Assembly: GCA_050117725.1 (NCBI GenBank)
Contig: JASFME010000152.1
Coordinates: forward strand, 1 to 5,654
DNA: 5,654 nt
Source of the DNA: JASFJH01 sp050117725
GTDB lineage: Bacteria; Pseudomonadota; Gammaproteobacteria; AKS1
Direction of reading: 5' to 3'
The notes below the pieces were generated by a model. That model did not search any database, was not told the DNA's origin, and was given only the letters and a program-made list of their open reading frames with translations. The position numbers were made by a program, and so were the translations under genes. Numbering within the stretch: the stretch's first letter is position 1; the number at the start of each line of letters is the position of its first letter. Of the stretch, positions 5,640-5,654 are shown in pieces.

Positions 5640-5654
5640 TTGTAGTAGTGATCG
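5636..5654 (+). CDS. Start of a downstream gene, probably ccmI (partial, first six codons)
   Basis: An ATG at 5636 overlaps the ccmH stop as ATGA and reads MIVVVI before the window ends. AAGGAAG (5625-5631) lies just upstream as a ribosome binding site. In many Gammaproteobacteria the gene after a short ccmH is ccmI, a membrane protein with a TPR domain whose N-terminus is hydrophobic, and this start fits. The identification rests on position and six residues only, so no symbol is assigned. Confidence 0.6.

Noticed and set aside
1..5654. Mobile element, CRISPR array, tRNA or rRNA
   Set aside because: No transposase or integrase motifs, no regularly spaced repeats, no terminal inverted repeats and no RNA-gene signatures were seen.

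Overview
The window comes from a Proteobacterium, most likely a Gammaproteobacterium. It carries a System I (Ccm) cytochrome c maturation cluster in the order ccmF-ccmG-ccmH-ccmI, and its genes are moderately GC-rich. Genus cannot be fixed from the sequence alone.

Left part (1-2130, minus strand): one long reading frame that starts at 2130 and is still open at base 1 (710 residues visible, C-terminus missing). It is a multidomain redox protein. An FAD/NAD(P)-binding pyridine nucleotide oxidoreductase-type module is followed by two cyclic-nucleotide-binding domains with intact-looking phosphate-binding cassettes, then a ferredoxin-like module with two four-cysteine clusters of the DmsB/HybA/NrfC type. 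It is the most unusual object in the window. The apparent genes on the opposite strand here are antisense shadows.

Middle part (2131-2593): a 463-base divergent intergenic region with no convincing gene. It holds a strong Shine-Dalgarno site for the leftward gene, several short inverted repeats (two share the half-sites TTGTCC/GGACA), and an AT-rich stretch with a possible promoter just before ccmF.

Right part (2594-5654, plus strand): ccmF (GTG start), ccmG/dsbE, ccmH and the first six codons of a gene that by position and start should be ccmI. The genes are packed as an operon: 2 bases between ccmF and ccmG, 47 bases between ccmG and the preferred ccmH start, and an ATGA overlap between ccmH and the last gene. 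CcmG and CcmH act in the thiol/disulfide branch that keeps the apocytochrome CXXCH cysteines reduced. CcmF, with CcmH and CcmI, is the heme lyase that attaches heme at the periplasmic face. The usual upstream half (ccmABCDE) is not next to ccmF and must lie elsewhere if present.

The ccm genes are ordinary. The points worth a second look are the flavin/cNMP/Fe-S fusion protein and the inverted repeats between the two transcription units. I see no RNA gene, CRISPR array, insertion sequence or convincing terminator.
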